A DNA stretch of 36,063 bases from Oscillospiraceae bacterium (GTDB lineage Bacteria > Bacillota > Clostridia > Oscillospirales > Oscillospiraceae), in NCBI GenBank assembly GCA_017458825.1, contig JAFSZX010000001.1, forward strand, positions 1 through 36,063. The letters are read 5' to 3'. Within the stretch, counting starts at the first letter, position 1. Every line of letters begins with the position of its first letter. A model generated the notes under the pieces. It saw nothing but the letters and a program-made list of their open reading frames with translations. It searched no databases and was not told the DNA's origin. Both the position numbers and the translations under genes were made by a program. Below are positions 8,116-16,772 of this stretch, one piece after another.

Positions 8116-9518
8116 TGCGTATGGGTAAACTGCGATTCTTTCTGGCGCTGTGGGCGGCAAAGCTGTCCATCCCCGCGCTGAAGATCACCCGGCATAACGG
8201 GACGGATTTCCCCGGTTTTCTGGCGCTGAAACTGTGTCCTGATTTTCTGCACTATGTGGACAAGCCCGATACCGTGGTGGCGGTCACCGGCACCAACGGC
8301 AAAACCACCGTCAGCAATATGCTCTCCGACGCGCTGGAGGCGCTGGGACACCGTGTGCTGACCAACCGCGCCGGCAGCAACATCGTCTCCGGCATTTCCA
8401 CCGCCTTTTTGCGAAACTGTGATCTGCTGGGGCGCGTCAGGCGGTGTGATATTGCCGTGCTGGAAGTGGACGAGCGTTCCTCGCCCCGGATCTATCCCCA
8501 CGTAAAGCCGGATCTGGTGGTGCTGACCAACCTCTTTCGGGACTCTATCATGCGCAACGCCCATCCGTACTATATTGCCGACATCCTCACCCGCTATATT
8601 CCCGCTGAAACGAAGCTGATCCTCAACGCGGACGATCTGATCTCCTGCTCCGTCTGTCCGGATAACGCGCGCGCCTATTTCGGCGTGGACCGCATGGAAA
8701 GCGACGTGACCGAGTGCGTCAACCTGATCGACGACGTGCGGATCTGCCCCCGTTGCGGCGGCAAGCTGACCTACGCCTACCGCCGGTATCACCATATCGG
8801 AAAGGCACGGTGCGATGCCTGCGGCTTTGCCTCCCCGGAAAGCGACTATCTTGCCCGGCAGGTGGATCTGTCCGGCCGCACTATGACCGTTCGGGAGGGC
8901 GAGTCCTCCTTTACCTACCGCCTGTCCTCCGACAGCATCTTCAACGCGTACAACACCCTTTCGGTGGTCGCCGCGCTGCGCCAGTTGGGGTACGGACACG
9001 ATAAGATCGTCCCCGTGCTGGAAAACATCACCGTATCCTCCTCGCGGCACAGCGAGGAAACGGTGGGGAAGGTGCGTCTGGTCCGCCAGATGTCCAAGGA
9101 GAAGAACGCACTGGCAGGCTCCCGCGCTTTTGACTATATTGCCGGGCGGGCAGGGCGCAAAGAGCTTCTTCTGATGATGAACTGTCTGGGCGACACGCGC
9201 CACTGGTCGGAGAACACCTGCTGGATCTTTGACGCAGACTTTGAGTTTTTGAACGACCCCTCCATCGTGCAGATCGTATGCGCCGGCGCCAGATGCCGGG
9301 ACTATAAGCTGCGCCTTCTGATGGCAGGTGTGCCGGAAGATCGCATTTTATGTGAAGACGACGAGTTCCGCGCCGCCGAACGGCTTTTATACACACCGGG
9401 GGACGACGTGTATCTTCTCTACGGCACCGACTCGCTGGAGCGCGCGTATCGCGTATATGACCGCATGAAAGCCTACGCGCTGGAACGGGCGCAGACGGCG
9501 GAGGAGGCGAAAGCATGA
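8115..9518 (+). CDS. MurT-like Mur ligase (DUF1727 type), divergent
   Basis: The 467-residue protein has a Mur-ligase ATPase core with P-loop GTNGKTT (residues 59-65), the TNRAGSN block, and a four-Cys zinc ribbon (CPRC and CDAC, Cys 211/214/233/236). It ends in a C-terminal DUF1727-like region with CWIFDADFEFL. This is the architecture of MurT, which with GatD amidates lipid II glutamate. The next gene is a GatD relative, which supports the call. It is divergent: the usual FRDQxDRYGE motif reads FRDSIMRNAHPYY, KNPxG reads KNALAG, and the family DxSWIWD is NTCWIFD. ATG at 8115 overlaps the mnmG stop; ATG at 8121 is possible. The substrate may not be lipid II. Confidence 0.85.
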   Translation: MRMGKLRFFLALWAAKLSIPALKITRHNGTDFPGFLALKLCPDFLHYVDKPDTVVAVTGTNGKTTVSNMLSDALEALGHRVLTNRAGSNIVSGISTAFLRNCDLLGRVRRCDIAVLEVDERSSPRIYPHVKPDLVVLTNLFRDSIMRNAHPYYIADILTRYIPAETKLILNADDLISCSVCPDNARAYFGVDRMESDVTECVNLIDDVRICPRCGGKLTYAYRRYHHIGKARCDACGFASPESDYLARQVDLSGRTMTVREGESSFTYRLSSDSIFNAYNTLSVVAALRQLGYGHDKIVPVLENITVSSSRHSEETVGKVRLVRQMSKEKNALAGSRAFDYIAGRAGRKELLLMMNCLGDTRHWSENTCWIFDADFEFLNDPSIVQIVCAGARCRDYKLRLLMAGVPEDRILCEDDEFRAAERLLYTPGDDVYLLYGTDSLERAYRVYDRMKAYALERAQTAEEAKA

Positions 9519-10237
9519 GATGTGAAGTGTTGTTTCCGGAGGTATGCCACCTCTGCGGCGACGGTATGAATATCCGCTATCTGTGCCAAAGCTGTGAGGC
9601 GGCAGAGGTGATCGAGACACCGCTCAATGCGCGCCCCGCCTTTTTATCGGGCGGCGTGGATCTGGTGTATCTGGGCTCCGCCACGGAGGAGGGTCTGCGC
9701 CGGATCGCGGCGTCCCTCCTGCCCTACCGACAGGAGATCGAACAGCGGATCGACGAGGGGCAGTGGATGCTTCTCACCGGCAACGCGCTGGACGTGCTGG
9801 GCGAATACGTGGACTGTGACGACGGCTGGCGCCTGGACGGTCTGGGACTTCTGCCCACCCACGCGGAATACCACATGATGGATCGCCACAACAGCTTCTT
9901 CCTCGGCACTTTTGAAGACGGCGACTTCTCCACGGAGATCGTGGGCTTCAAGAGTCTGTTCGGTCACACCTACGGCGCAGGGCAGGAAGAGCCTCTGTTT
10001 ACACTGACCCGCGGCGTGGGGCGCTATCCCGGTTGCGGCGTGGAGGGTTTTCGCCGGAACCATCTGATGGCGACGTATCTCACCGGTCCTCTGCTGATCC
10101 TGAATCCGCCGTTTACCGGCTGGCTTTTGCGTCAACTGGGCTGTGACGGCGCGCCGGCGTTCGAGGAAGCCGCTATGGAGAACTACCGCCGCCGGCTGGA
10201 GGAGTTTCACGATCTTCATCGGGATCCCCTCTATTGA
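9515..10237 (+). CDS. GatD-like protein lacking glutaminase catalytic residues
   Basis: The 240-residue protein aligns by eye with GatD, the CobB/CobQ-type glutamine amidotransferase partner of MurT. Matching blocks are LFPEVCHLCGDGMNI, YLGSATEEGL, LLTGNALDVLGEY, LDGLGLLPTH, IVGFKSLFGHTY, GVGRYPGCGVEGFRRN and MATYLTGPLL. In GatD the nucleophile is the Cys of CGGYQ and the catalytic His is in TYLHGP. Here these positions are Thr88 (LTGN) and Thr190 (YLTGP), so glutamine hydrolysis is not expected. It also has CxxC-x9-CxxC (Cys 11, 14, 24, 27), absent from the GatD sequences I know. The start overlaps the MurT-like stop by 4 nt (ATGA) behind a GGAGG. The frame is intact, which argues against a decaying pseudogene. 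Confidence 0.82.
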   Translation: MRCEVLFPEVCHLCGDGMNIRYLCQSCEAAEVIETPLNARPAFLSGGVDLVYLGSATEEGLRRIAASLLPYRQEIEQRIDEGQWMLLTGNALDVLGEYVDCDDGWRLDGLGLLPTHAEYHMMDRHNSFFLGTFEDGDFSTEIVGFKSLFGHTYGAGQEEPLFTLTRGVGRYPGCGVEGFRRNHLMATYLTGPLLILNPPFTGWLLRQLGCDGAPAFEEAAMENYRRRLEEFHDLHRDPLY

Positions 10238-10272
10238 GCCTTGTATTCCATTTCCCGAAAGGAGTTTCCTAT

Positions 10273-11286
10273 ATGCCCTCTATCAAATACGTTGCCCGTG
10301 TGCTCTCCGGCGTCCGCTGGGGGAAGATGTCGCAGATGCTGGAAACCGTCCGCCGGAAAAGCGGTCACGGCAAAGCGCGCACGTTTTTCGACATGGGTTG
10401 GTGCGCCCTGCGCTACGGCGCGGGATACTATGATTACGTGATGTTCGGATTCTATCAGATGAACGGCAAACAGCGGGACACGTATCTGACCCGTATGCGC
10501 AATAAAAAAGTGCAGGATCTGATGAATCCGCCCGACGCCACCGATGAGTTTGACGACAAGCTGGTGTTCAACCGCCTGTTTGCCTCCTACCTCCGCCGCC
10601 GGACGCTGGACGGCTCCACCGCCACCCGGGAGGAGTTTGCCGCCTTTATGGACGGGCAGGACGCTATTTTCGCCAAGATCAACCACGGCGATTGCGGACG
10701 CGGCGTGGAGAAGCTCTGCCGGAAGGATTTTGCCGGCGTGGACGCCATGTACGATTACATAAAGGCCCATGATCTGGTGGTGCTGGAGCACGTACTGCCC
10801 CAGCATGAGGAAATGGCGCGGCTCCACCCCCAGTCCGTCAACTGTATGCGTATCGTCACCGATCGGGTGGACGATCAGGTGCATATCGCCTACATCTCCG
10901 TCAAGATGGGGCGGGGCGAGGGCGTGTGCGACAACTCCGGACAGGGCGGTGTTTTGTGCCGCGTGGATCCCGACAGCGGCAGGATCGTCTCCGACGCCAG
11001 CGACGATTACTTCAACGTCTATGACCGCCATCCCGACACGGGCATCGTGTTCAAGGGTTATCAGCTCCCCATGGTGCCGGAAGCGATCGCCATGGTGAAA
11101 GAGGCGGCGCTGGTGGTTCCCTCCGTGCGCCACGTCGGCTGGGATGTTGCCATCACCCCGGAGGGTCCGGCTCTCATCGAGGGCAACGATTTCCCCGGCA
11201 CCGATCTGTGCCAGCTCGTGCCTTTCTGCCCTGACAAGACGGGTCTTTGGCCGTACTATAAAAAGATTTTGGGGCTGAAGAAATGA
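10273..11286 (+). CDS. ATP-grasp protein, sugar-transfer-associated type
   Basis: The 337-residue protein resembles the ATPgrasp_ST family, ATP-dependent carboxylate-amine ligase-type folds often found near polysaccharide or cell-envelope genes. Visible features are the nucleotide-binding IFAKINHGDCGRGVE around residue 130, then VLEHVLPQHEEM, QSVNCMRIVTD, a GRGEGVCDNSGQGGV block, and the C-terminal metal-site block GWDVAITPEGPALIEGNDFPG. ATG at 10273 is chosen because AAAGGAG lies at 10258-10264; an upstream TTG at 10234 overlaps the preceding stop and lacks a site. It follows the GatD-like gene by 35 nt and ends the operon. The product is unknown. An envelope-related ligation is plausible from context only. 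Confidence 0.8.
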   Translation: MPSIKYVARVLSGVRWGKMSQMLETVRRKSGHGKARTFFDMGWCALRYGAGYYDYVMFGFYQMNGKQRDTYLTRMRNKKVQDLMNPPDATDEFDDKLVFNRLFASYLRRRTLDGSTATREEFAAFMDGQDAIFAKINHGDCGRGVEKLCRKDFAGVDAMYDYIKAHDLVVLEHVLPQHEEMARLHPQSVNCMRIVTDRVDDQVHIAYISVKMGRGEGVCDNSGQGGVLCRVDPDSGRIVSDASDDYFNVYDRHPDTGIVFKGYQLPMVPEAIAMVKEAALVVPSVRHVGWDVAITPEGPALIEGNDFPGTDLCQLVPFCPDKTGLWPYYKKILGLKK

Positions 11287-11300
11287 TCCCTTACGCAGAA

Positions 11301-11336
11301 AAAAGAAACGCTGTCCCGCGGGACAGCGTTTCTTTT
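11301..11336. terminator. Bidirectional terminator between the ATP-grasp gene and nifJ
   Basis: AAAGAAACGCTGTCC pairs with GGACAGCGTTTCTTT around a CGCG loop, with A-rich and T-rich flanks on either side. It lies between two convergent genes and can serve both strands. Confidence 0.92.
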
Positions 11337-11351
11337 TCGTTTTCTTGCCGC

Positions 11352-14300
11352 TTACTCGTTGTACATGCTGACCAGCTTCAGCAGGTGTTCGTACCGTGCC
11401 TTCGCCTCCGCCTCGTTGCGCTCGAACAGCTCGCCGGCGCGATCGGGGAACTCGCGGGTCAGGCGGGAGTAACGCGCCTCGTTCATCAGGAATTCCTGAT
11501 AACCGCCGGCGGGCGCCTTGGAATCCAGCGTGAACTTCTTCTCTGCGGCGGGATTGTAGCGGAACAGATTCCAGTAACCGCAATCGACCGCTTTCTTCAT
11601 TTCCTTCTGGCAGTTCACCATGCCGCCCTTGATGGAGTGCATCTCGCAGGGAGAATAGCCGATGATCAAAGACGGACCGGGATACGCCTCCGCCTCGGTG
11701 ATCGCCTTGATGGTCTGGGCGGGATTGGCGCCCATCGCCACCTGCGCCACGTACACGTAGCCGTACTGCATGGCGATCTCCGCCAGGCTCTTCTTCTTGA
11801 CCTCCTTACCGGCGGCGGCAAACTGCGCCACCTGACCGATATTGGAAGCCTTGGACGCCTGACCGCCGGTGTTGGAGTACACCTCGGTATCGAACACGAA
11901 CACGTTCACGTCCTGCTTGGACGCCAGCACGTGATCCAGTCCGCCGTAACCGATGTCGTACGCCCAGCCGTCGCCGCCGAAGATCCATACGCTCTTCTTG
12001 TTCAGGTATTCCTTCTTGTCCAGGATCTCCAGCGCCAGCTTGCAGGCACTGCAGCCGCAGAACTTCTCGCCTGCCGCCTTCTTCGCCTTCTCGGCGGCCA
12101 GCAGCTCCGGCTGCTTGTCACCGAACATCTCCTTGGCATGGTCGCTGCCCATGAAGGCGATCGCCTCGTCGATGGTGGAAATATTCGCCATGAGCGCCTT
12201 GACGTACGCGTCGGTAGCTTCGCCGTTGGCGGTGCCGTCATACATGGTATCCAGCCACGCCTGAGCGGCTTCCTTCAGCTCGTCGCGGGTCTGGGGCTGG
12301 GCGATCAGCTCGCGGGTCTTATCCGCCAGATCCTCGCGGATCTTCGCCTGACCTACCTGCAAGCCGAGACCGTGCTCGGCGTTATCCTCAAAGAGGGAGT
12401 TGATCCACGCCGGACCCTTGCCCTCGGCGGTGGTGGTGTAGGGAGAGGTCGCCGCGGGACCGCCCCAGATGGAGGAACAGCCTGTGGCGTTGGAGATATA
12501 CATCCGCTCGCCGAAGAGCTGGCTGACCAGGCGCGCGTAGCTGGTCTCGGCGCAGCCGGCGCAGGAGCCGGAGAACTCCAACAGGGGCTTTTTGAACTGA
12601 CTGCCCTTGACGGTGTTGTCCTGCATATCCTTCTTCTCCGCCACCTTCGCCACGCAGTAGTTGAACACGTCCTGCTGGGGCAGCTCGCCCTCCTGGGCGA
12701 CCATGGTCAGCGCGTTGGTGGGGCATACGCCTACGCACACGCCGCAACCCATGCAGTCCAGAGGACTGACCGCCATGGTGAACTTGTAAACGCCCTTGCC
12801 CTTGCCTGCCTTCACGTCCACGATCTTCGCCGCTTCCGGCGCGGCGGCGGCTTCCGCCTCCGTCAGCGCGTAGGGACGAATGGTGGCATGGGGGCAGACG
12901 TAGGCGCACTGGTTGCACTGGATGCACTTTTGCGCGTCCCACGTGGGAACGGACACGGCGACGCCGCGCTTTTCATACGCGGAAGCGCCCAGCTCGAACT
13001 GACCGTCCACGTGATCGGCAAAGGCGGAAACCGGCAGACTGTCGCCGTCCATCTTGCCCACGGGGGTCAGAATGTCCTTGACCATCTTCACCACTTCCGG
13101 CTTGCCTTCCGGCGCGGCGGGGGCGGCGCTGTCGGCGGCGGTCGCCCAGTCGGCGGGCACGTCGATCTTGCGGAACGCGGAAGCGCCCAGATCGATCGCC
13201 TTGTAGTTCATATCCACGATGTCCTGACCCTTCTTCAGGTAGGACTTCTTGGCGGCTTCCTTCATGTAGCCGATGGCCTCCTCCTGAGGCATTACCTTCG
13301 CCAGCGTGAAGAAGGCGCTCTGGAGGATGGTGTTGTTCCGCTTACCCATGCCGATCTCGATGGCAAGGTCAATGGCGTTGATGGTGTAGAGCTGAACGTT
13401 GTTCTTGGCGATATACCGCTTGGAAGCGGCGTCCATATGATGGTTCAGCTCGTCAAAATCCCACTGGCAGTTGATCATATACACGCCGCCGGGTTTCACG
13501 TCCTGCACCATCTTGAAGCCCTTGGTCACGTAGCTGGGGTTGTGGCACGCCACAAAGTCAGCCTTGTTGATGTAGTAGGGGCTGCGGATGGGCTTGTCGC
13601 CGAAGCGCAGGTGGCTGATGGTCACGCCGCCGGTCTTCTTGGAGTCGTACTGGAAGTACGCCTGCACGTATTTATCGGTATGGTCGCCGATGATCTTGAT
13701 GGAGTTCTTGTTGGCGCCCACGGTACCGTCGCCGCCCAGACCCCAGAACTTGCACTCGATGGTGCCTTCCGCGGCGGTGTTGGGGCAGTTCTTGTCCTCC
13801 GGCAGGCTCAAGTTGGTCACGTCGTCCACGATGCCGATGGTGAACTGGCGCTTCTGATGGGTGCGCTTGAGCTCGTCGTATACGGCAAACACGGAGGACG
13901 GGGGCGTATCCTTACTGCCCAGACCGTAGCGGCCGCCGATCACGGTCACGTCGTTCATACCGGCGTTGGCAAGGGCGGTGACTACGTCCTGATACAGCGG
14001 CTCGCCCATGGCGCCGGGCTCCTTGGTGCGGTCCAGCACGGCGATGTGCTTCGCCGTGGCGGGGATCGCCGCGATCAACTTGTCCGGGCAGAAGGGGCGG
14101 TACAGACGCACCTTCACAAGACCCACCTTCTCGCCGTGGGCGTTGAGGTAGTCGATGACCTCTTCCGCCACGTCGCAGATGGAACCCATGGTGATGATGA
14201 CGCGGTCGGCGTCCTTGGCGCCGTAGTAGTTAAAGAGCTGATAGTCGGTGCCCAGCTTGGCGTTGATCTTCGCCATGTACTGCTCCACCACGGCGGGCAG

Positions 14301-15014
14301 CGCGTCATAATACTTATTGCACGCCTCACGGTGCTGGAAGAAGATGTCGCCGTTTTCGTGACTGCCGCGCATGTGGGGATGCTCCGGATTCAGCGCGTGG
14401 GCGCGGAACGCCGCCACAGCGTCCATATCGCACATATCCTTGAGATCCTCATAATCCCATACGGCGATCTTCTGGATCTCGTGGCTGGTGCGGAACCCGT
14501 CAAAGAAGTTGATGAACGGCACCTTGCCGGTGAGCGCCGCCAGATGCGCCACGGGGCTCAAGTCCATGACCTCCTGCACGTTGCCCTCGCACAGCATGGC
14601 AAAGCCGGTCTGGCGGCACGCCATCACGTCGGAATGATCACCGAAAATATTCAGCGCGTGGGTGGATACCGTACGGGCGGACACGTGGAACACGCAGGGA
14701 AGCTGCTCCGCCGCGATCTTGTACATATTGGGGATCATCAGCAGAAGACCCTGAGACGCGGTGTAGGTCGTGGTCAGCGCGCCGGCGCCCAAAGAGCCGT
14801 GTACCGTACCGGCGGCGCCTGCCTCGGACTGCATCTCCACCACCTTGACACGGGTGCCGAAGATGTTCTTCTGGCCGTTGGCGCTCCACTGGTCCACAAA
14901 GTCTGCCATGGGGCTCGACGGCGTGATGGGGTAGATGGCGGCAACCTCCGAAAACGCATAGCTCACGTGCGCCGCGGCGTTGTTGCCGTCCATGGACTTC
15001 ATTTTTCTCGCCAT
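11352..15014 (-). CDS. nifJ: Pyruvate:ferredoxin (flavodoxin) oxidoreductase
   Basis: The 1220-residue single-chain enzyme oxidises pyruvate with CoA to acetyl-CoA and CO2, reducing ferredoxin, which is central to anaerobic fermentation. Domains in order are N-terminal YPITPSSPMADFVDQW, the gamma domain with FWGLGGDGTVGANKNSIKII, a two-cluster ferredoxin domain (CIQCNQCAYVCPH and CMGCGVCVGVCP), the proximal cluster CAGCAETSY plus CGCSACK, and the TPP site GDGWAYDIGYGGLDHV with NTGGQASKAS. Start ATG at 15014 has AAGGAGGAC about 9 nt upstream; an in-frame ATG at 15041 lies before that Shine-Dalgarno and is rejected. Length and all cluster cysteines look complete. It is monocistronic. Confidence 0.97.
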   Translation of the reverse strand: MARKMKSMDGNNAAAHVSYAFSEVAAIYPITPSSPMADFVDQWSANGQKNIFGTRVKVVEMQSEAGAAGTVHGSLGAGALTTTYTASQGLLLMIPNMYKIAAEQLPCVFHVSARTVSTHALNIFGDHSDVMACRQTGFAMLCEGNVQEVMDLSPVAHLAALTGKVPFINFFDGFRTSHEIQKIAVWDYEDLKDMCDMDAVAAFRAHALNPEHPHMRGSHENGDIFFQHREACNKYYDALPAVVEQYMAKINAKLGTDYQLFNYYGAKDADRVIITMGSICDVAEEVIDYLNAHGEKVGLVKVRLYRPFCPDKLIAAIPATAKHIAVLDRTKEPGAMGEPLYQDVVTALANAGMNDVTVIGGRYGLGSKDTPPSSVFAVYDELKRTHQKRQFTIGIVDDVTNLSLPEDKNCPNTAAEGTIECKFWGLGGDGTVGANKNSIKIIGDHTDKYVQAYFQYDSKKTGGVTISHLRFGDKPIRSPYYINKADFVACHNPSYVTKGFKMVQDVKPGGVYMINCQWDFDELNHHMDAASKRYIAKNNVQLYTINAIDLAIEIGMGKRNNTILQSAFFTLAKVMPQEEAIGYMKEAAKKSYLKKGQDIVDMNYKAIDLGASAFRKIDVPADWATAADSAAPAAPEGKPEVVKMVKDILTPVGKMDGDSLPVSAFADHVDGQFELGASAYEKRGVAVSVPTWDAQKCIQCNQCAYVCPHATIRPYALTEAEAAAAPEAAKIVDVKAGKGKGVYKFTMAVSPLDCMGCGVCVGVCPTNALTMVAQEGELPQQDVFNYCVAKVAEKKDMQDNTVKGSQFKKPLLEFSGSCAGCAETSYARLVSQLFGERMYISNATGCSSIWGGPAATSPYTTTAEGKGPAWINSLFEDNAEHGLGLQVGQAKIREDLADKTRELIAQPQTRDELKEAAQAWLDTMYDGTANGEATDAYVKALMANISTIDEAIAFMGSDHAKEMFGDKQPELLAAEKAKKAAGEKFCGCSACKLALEILDKKEYLNKKSVWIFGGDGWAYDIGYGGLDHVLASKQDVNVFVFDTEVYSNTGGQASKASNIGQVAQFAAAGKEVKKKSLAEIAMQYGYVYVAQVAMGANPAQTIKAITEAEAYPGPSLIIGYSPCEMHSIKGGMVNCQKEMKKAVDCGYWNLFRYNPAAEKKFTLDSKAPAGGYQEFLMNEARYSRLTREFPDRAGELFERNEAEAKARYEHLLKLVSMYNE

Positions 15015-15073
15015 GAAACTGTCCTCCTTCTTTCTTTCCAAAAGCCCGCCTTCCGGCGGTAAACTCGCACCGA

Positions 15074-15079
15074 TTATAG
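15074..15079 (-). promoter_or_regulatory. -10 element of the nifJ promoter
   Basis: A perfect TATAAT on the minus strand lies 60 nt before the start codon. The only -35-like box, TTTACA (15105-15100), is 20 nt away, longer than usual, so the -35 assignment is uncertain. Confidence 0.5.
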
Positions 15080-15199
15080 TAACACAAACCGCGCCGTCTG
15101 TAAACCTTCATTTGCGGATTTTCTCTCTTTTTTCCGGAATATTTTCCCTGCCGCGCCCGGCGCTTTTTTCGCAAAACCATTCCCAAACGGCGAAATGTG

Positions 15200-15208
15200 T
15201 GATATGAT
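15200..15208 (+). promoter_or_regulatory. Extended -10 promoter for the comM-thiI operon
   Basis: TG at 15200-15201 followed by TATGAT (15203-15208) forms an extended -10. The -35 position (TTCCCA, 15180-15185) is weak. The operon start codon is about 37 nt downstream. Confidence 0.5.
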
Positions 15209-15244
15209 ACAAAATACAGTTTTGCAAAAAGGAGGCGGCGGACG

Positions 15245-16759
15245 TTGGTGGTATCGGTGCGTTCTCTCGGCTTGAGCGGTATCAGCGGCTATGAGGTAAG
15301 CGTGGAGTGCAGTCTCTCCGGCGGTTTGCCCTCGTTTGAGGTGGTGGGTCTGCCGGACGCGGCGGTGCGCGAGTCCAGAGAGCGGGTGCGCTCGGCGGTA
15401 AAAAACTGCGGCGCCAAGTTCCCCGTCAGCCGTATCACGGTGAATCTGGCGCCGGCGCGGGTGCGGAAAGAGGGCACGCTGTACGATCTGCCCATCTTTC
15501 TGGGTCTTCTGTGCGCCGCGGATGAGCTGAAAGCACTGCCGCCGGACGCCGCCTTTGTGGGTGAATTGAGCTTAAGCGGCGCTGTGCGCGGCGTCACCGG
15601 CATCCTGCCCATGGCGCTCCACGCCGCCAGATGCGGCATCCGTTCGCTGTACGTTCCGGCGGAAAACGCCGCCGAAGCCACACTGGCGGACGGCATACAG
15701 GTCTATGGCGTTCGGGATGTGAACGAACTGGTGGCGCACCTTCGGGGCGAGGCGCCTATCGCTCCCGCGCCGGTATGGCACCCTGTCGCCGATCAGCGTC
15801 CTCTGCCGGATATGGCGGACGTGATGGGGCAGGAAAACGTCAAACGGGCGCTGGAGGTCGCCGCCGCAGGCGGGCACAACGTGCTGTTGATCGGCTCGCC
15901 CGGCTCCGGCAAATCCATGCTGGCGCGGCGTCTGCCCTCCATCCTGCCCCCGATGCGGTATGAAGAATCCATGCAGACCACCGAGATCTATTCCGTGGCG
16001 GGTCTGACCGACGCCGCCGCACCGCTGGTCACACACCGTCCGTTCCGCGCGCCTCACCATACCGCCTCGCCGGTATCTCTCTCCGGCGGCGGCACCATCC
16101 CGCGCCCCGGTGAGATCTCCCTCGCCCACAACGGCGTGCTGTTTTTAGACGAACTGCCGGAGTTTGACAAAGCGGCGCTGGAAACGCTCCGCGCGCCGCT
16201 GGAAGACGGCGTGGTGACCATTACCCGCGTTTCCGGCTCGCTGACACTGCCCAGCCGCTTTATGCTGGTATGCGCCATGAATCCCTGCCGTTGCGGCTGG
16301 TACGGACACCCCTCGGGTCGGTGTACCTGCTCCGCCCCGCAGGTAGAAAGCTATTTAAGAAGGATCTCCGGTCCCCTGCTGGACCGGATCGATATGCACA
16401 TCGAAGTCCCCAGCGTGGAATACGACGCCATGCGCCGCCGCACGCCTCAAGAGGATTCCGCCGCGGTGCGCCGACGGGTAGACGCGGCGCGCTCAAGGCA
16501 GACGGAGCGGTTCGCCGGCACCGGCATCACCTGTAACGCCTATATGCCGCCGTCCATGATCGGGCAGTACTGCGCGCTGGACAGCGCCGGTGAAGCGCTG
16601 ATGAAAAATGCCTTTGACCGCTTGGGTCTGACCGGCAGGAGCCATGACCGGATCCTCCGCATGGCGCGCACCATCGCGGATCTGGACGGCAGTGAGCAGA
16701 TCGCTCCCTCCCATCTGGCGGAGGCGATCCAATACCGGAGCAACAACATTTTGAAGTAA
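15245..16759 (+). CDS. comM: YifB/ComM-family Mg-chelatase-like AAA+ ATPase
   Basis: The 504-residue protein is a full-length YifB/ComM family member. In naturally competent Gram-negatives ComM is a DNA branch-migration helicase; the role in Clostridia is not established. It has an N-terminal Lon-like domain (SLSGGLPSFEVVGLPDAAVRESRERVRSA), Walker A GSPGSGKSM near residue 218, Walker B LFLDELPEF, and the Cys-rich insert NPCRCGWYGHPSGRCTC. The arginine-finger region RISGPLLDRIDMHIEVP follows. TTG at 15245 is taken as start because GGAGG at 15231-15235 is 9 nt upstream; GTG at 15248 is nearly as good. It leads an operon with thiI and pncC. Confidence 0.93.
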   Translation: MVVSVRSLGLSGISGYEVSVECSLSGGLPSFEVVGLPDAAVRESRERVRSAVKNCGAKFPVSRITVNLAPARVRKEGTLYDLPIFLGLLCAADELKALPPDAAFVGELSLSGAVRGVTGILPMALHAARCGIRSLYVPAENAAEATLADGIQVYGVRDVNELVAHLRGEAPIAPAPVWHPVADQRPLPDMADVMGQENVKRALEVAAAGGHNVLLIGSPGSGKSMLARRLPSILPPMRYEESMQTTEIYSVAGLTDAAAPLVTHRPFRAPHHTASPVSLSGGGTIPRPGEISLAHNGVLFLDELPEFDKAALETLRAPLEDGVVTITRVSGSLTLPSRFMLVCAMNPCRCGWYGHPSGRCTCSAPQVESYLRRISGPLLDRIDMHIEVPSVEYDAMRRRTPQEDSAAVRRRVDAARSRQTERFAGTGITCNAYMPPSMIGQYCALDSAGEALMKNAFDRLGLTGRSHDRILRMARTIADLDGSEQIAPSHLAEAIQYRSNNILK

Positions 16760-16772
16760 GGAGCGTTCTCCC

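Noticed and set aside
11283..15062. A 1259-codon open frame on the plus strand opposite nifJ
   Set aside because: The minus-strand frame carries every PFOR motif and a good ribosome site. The plus-strand frame is a shadow of GC-rich codon usage and has no recognisable motifs.
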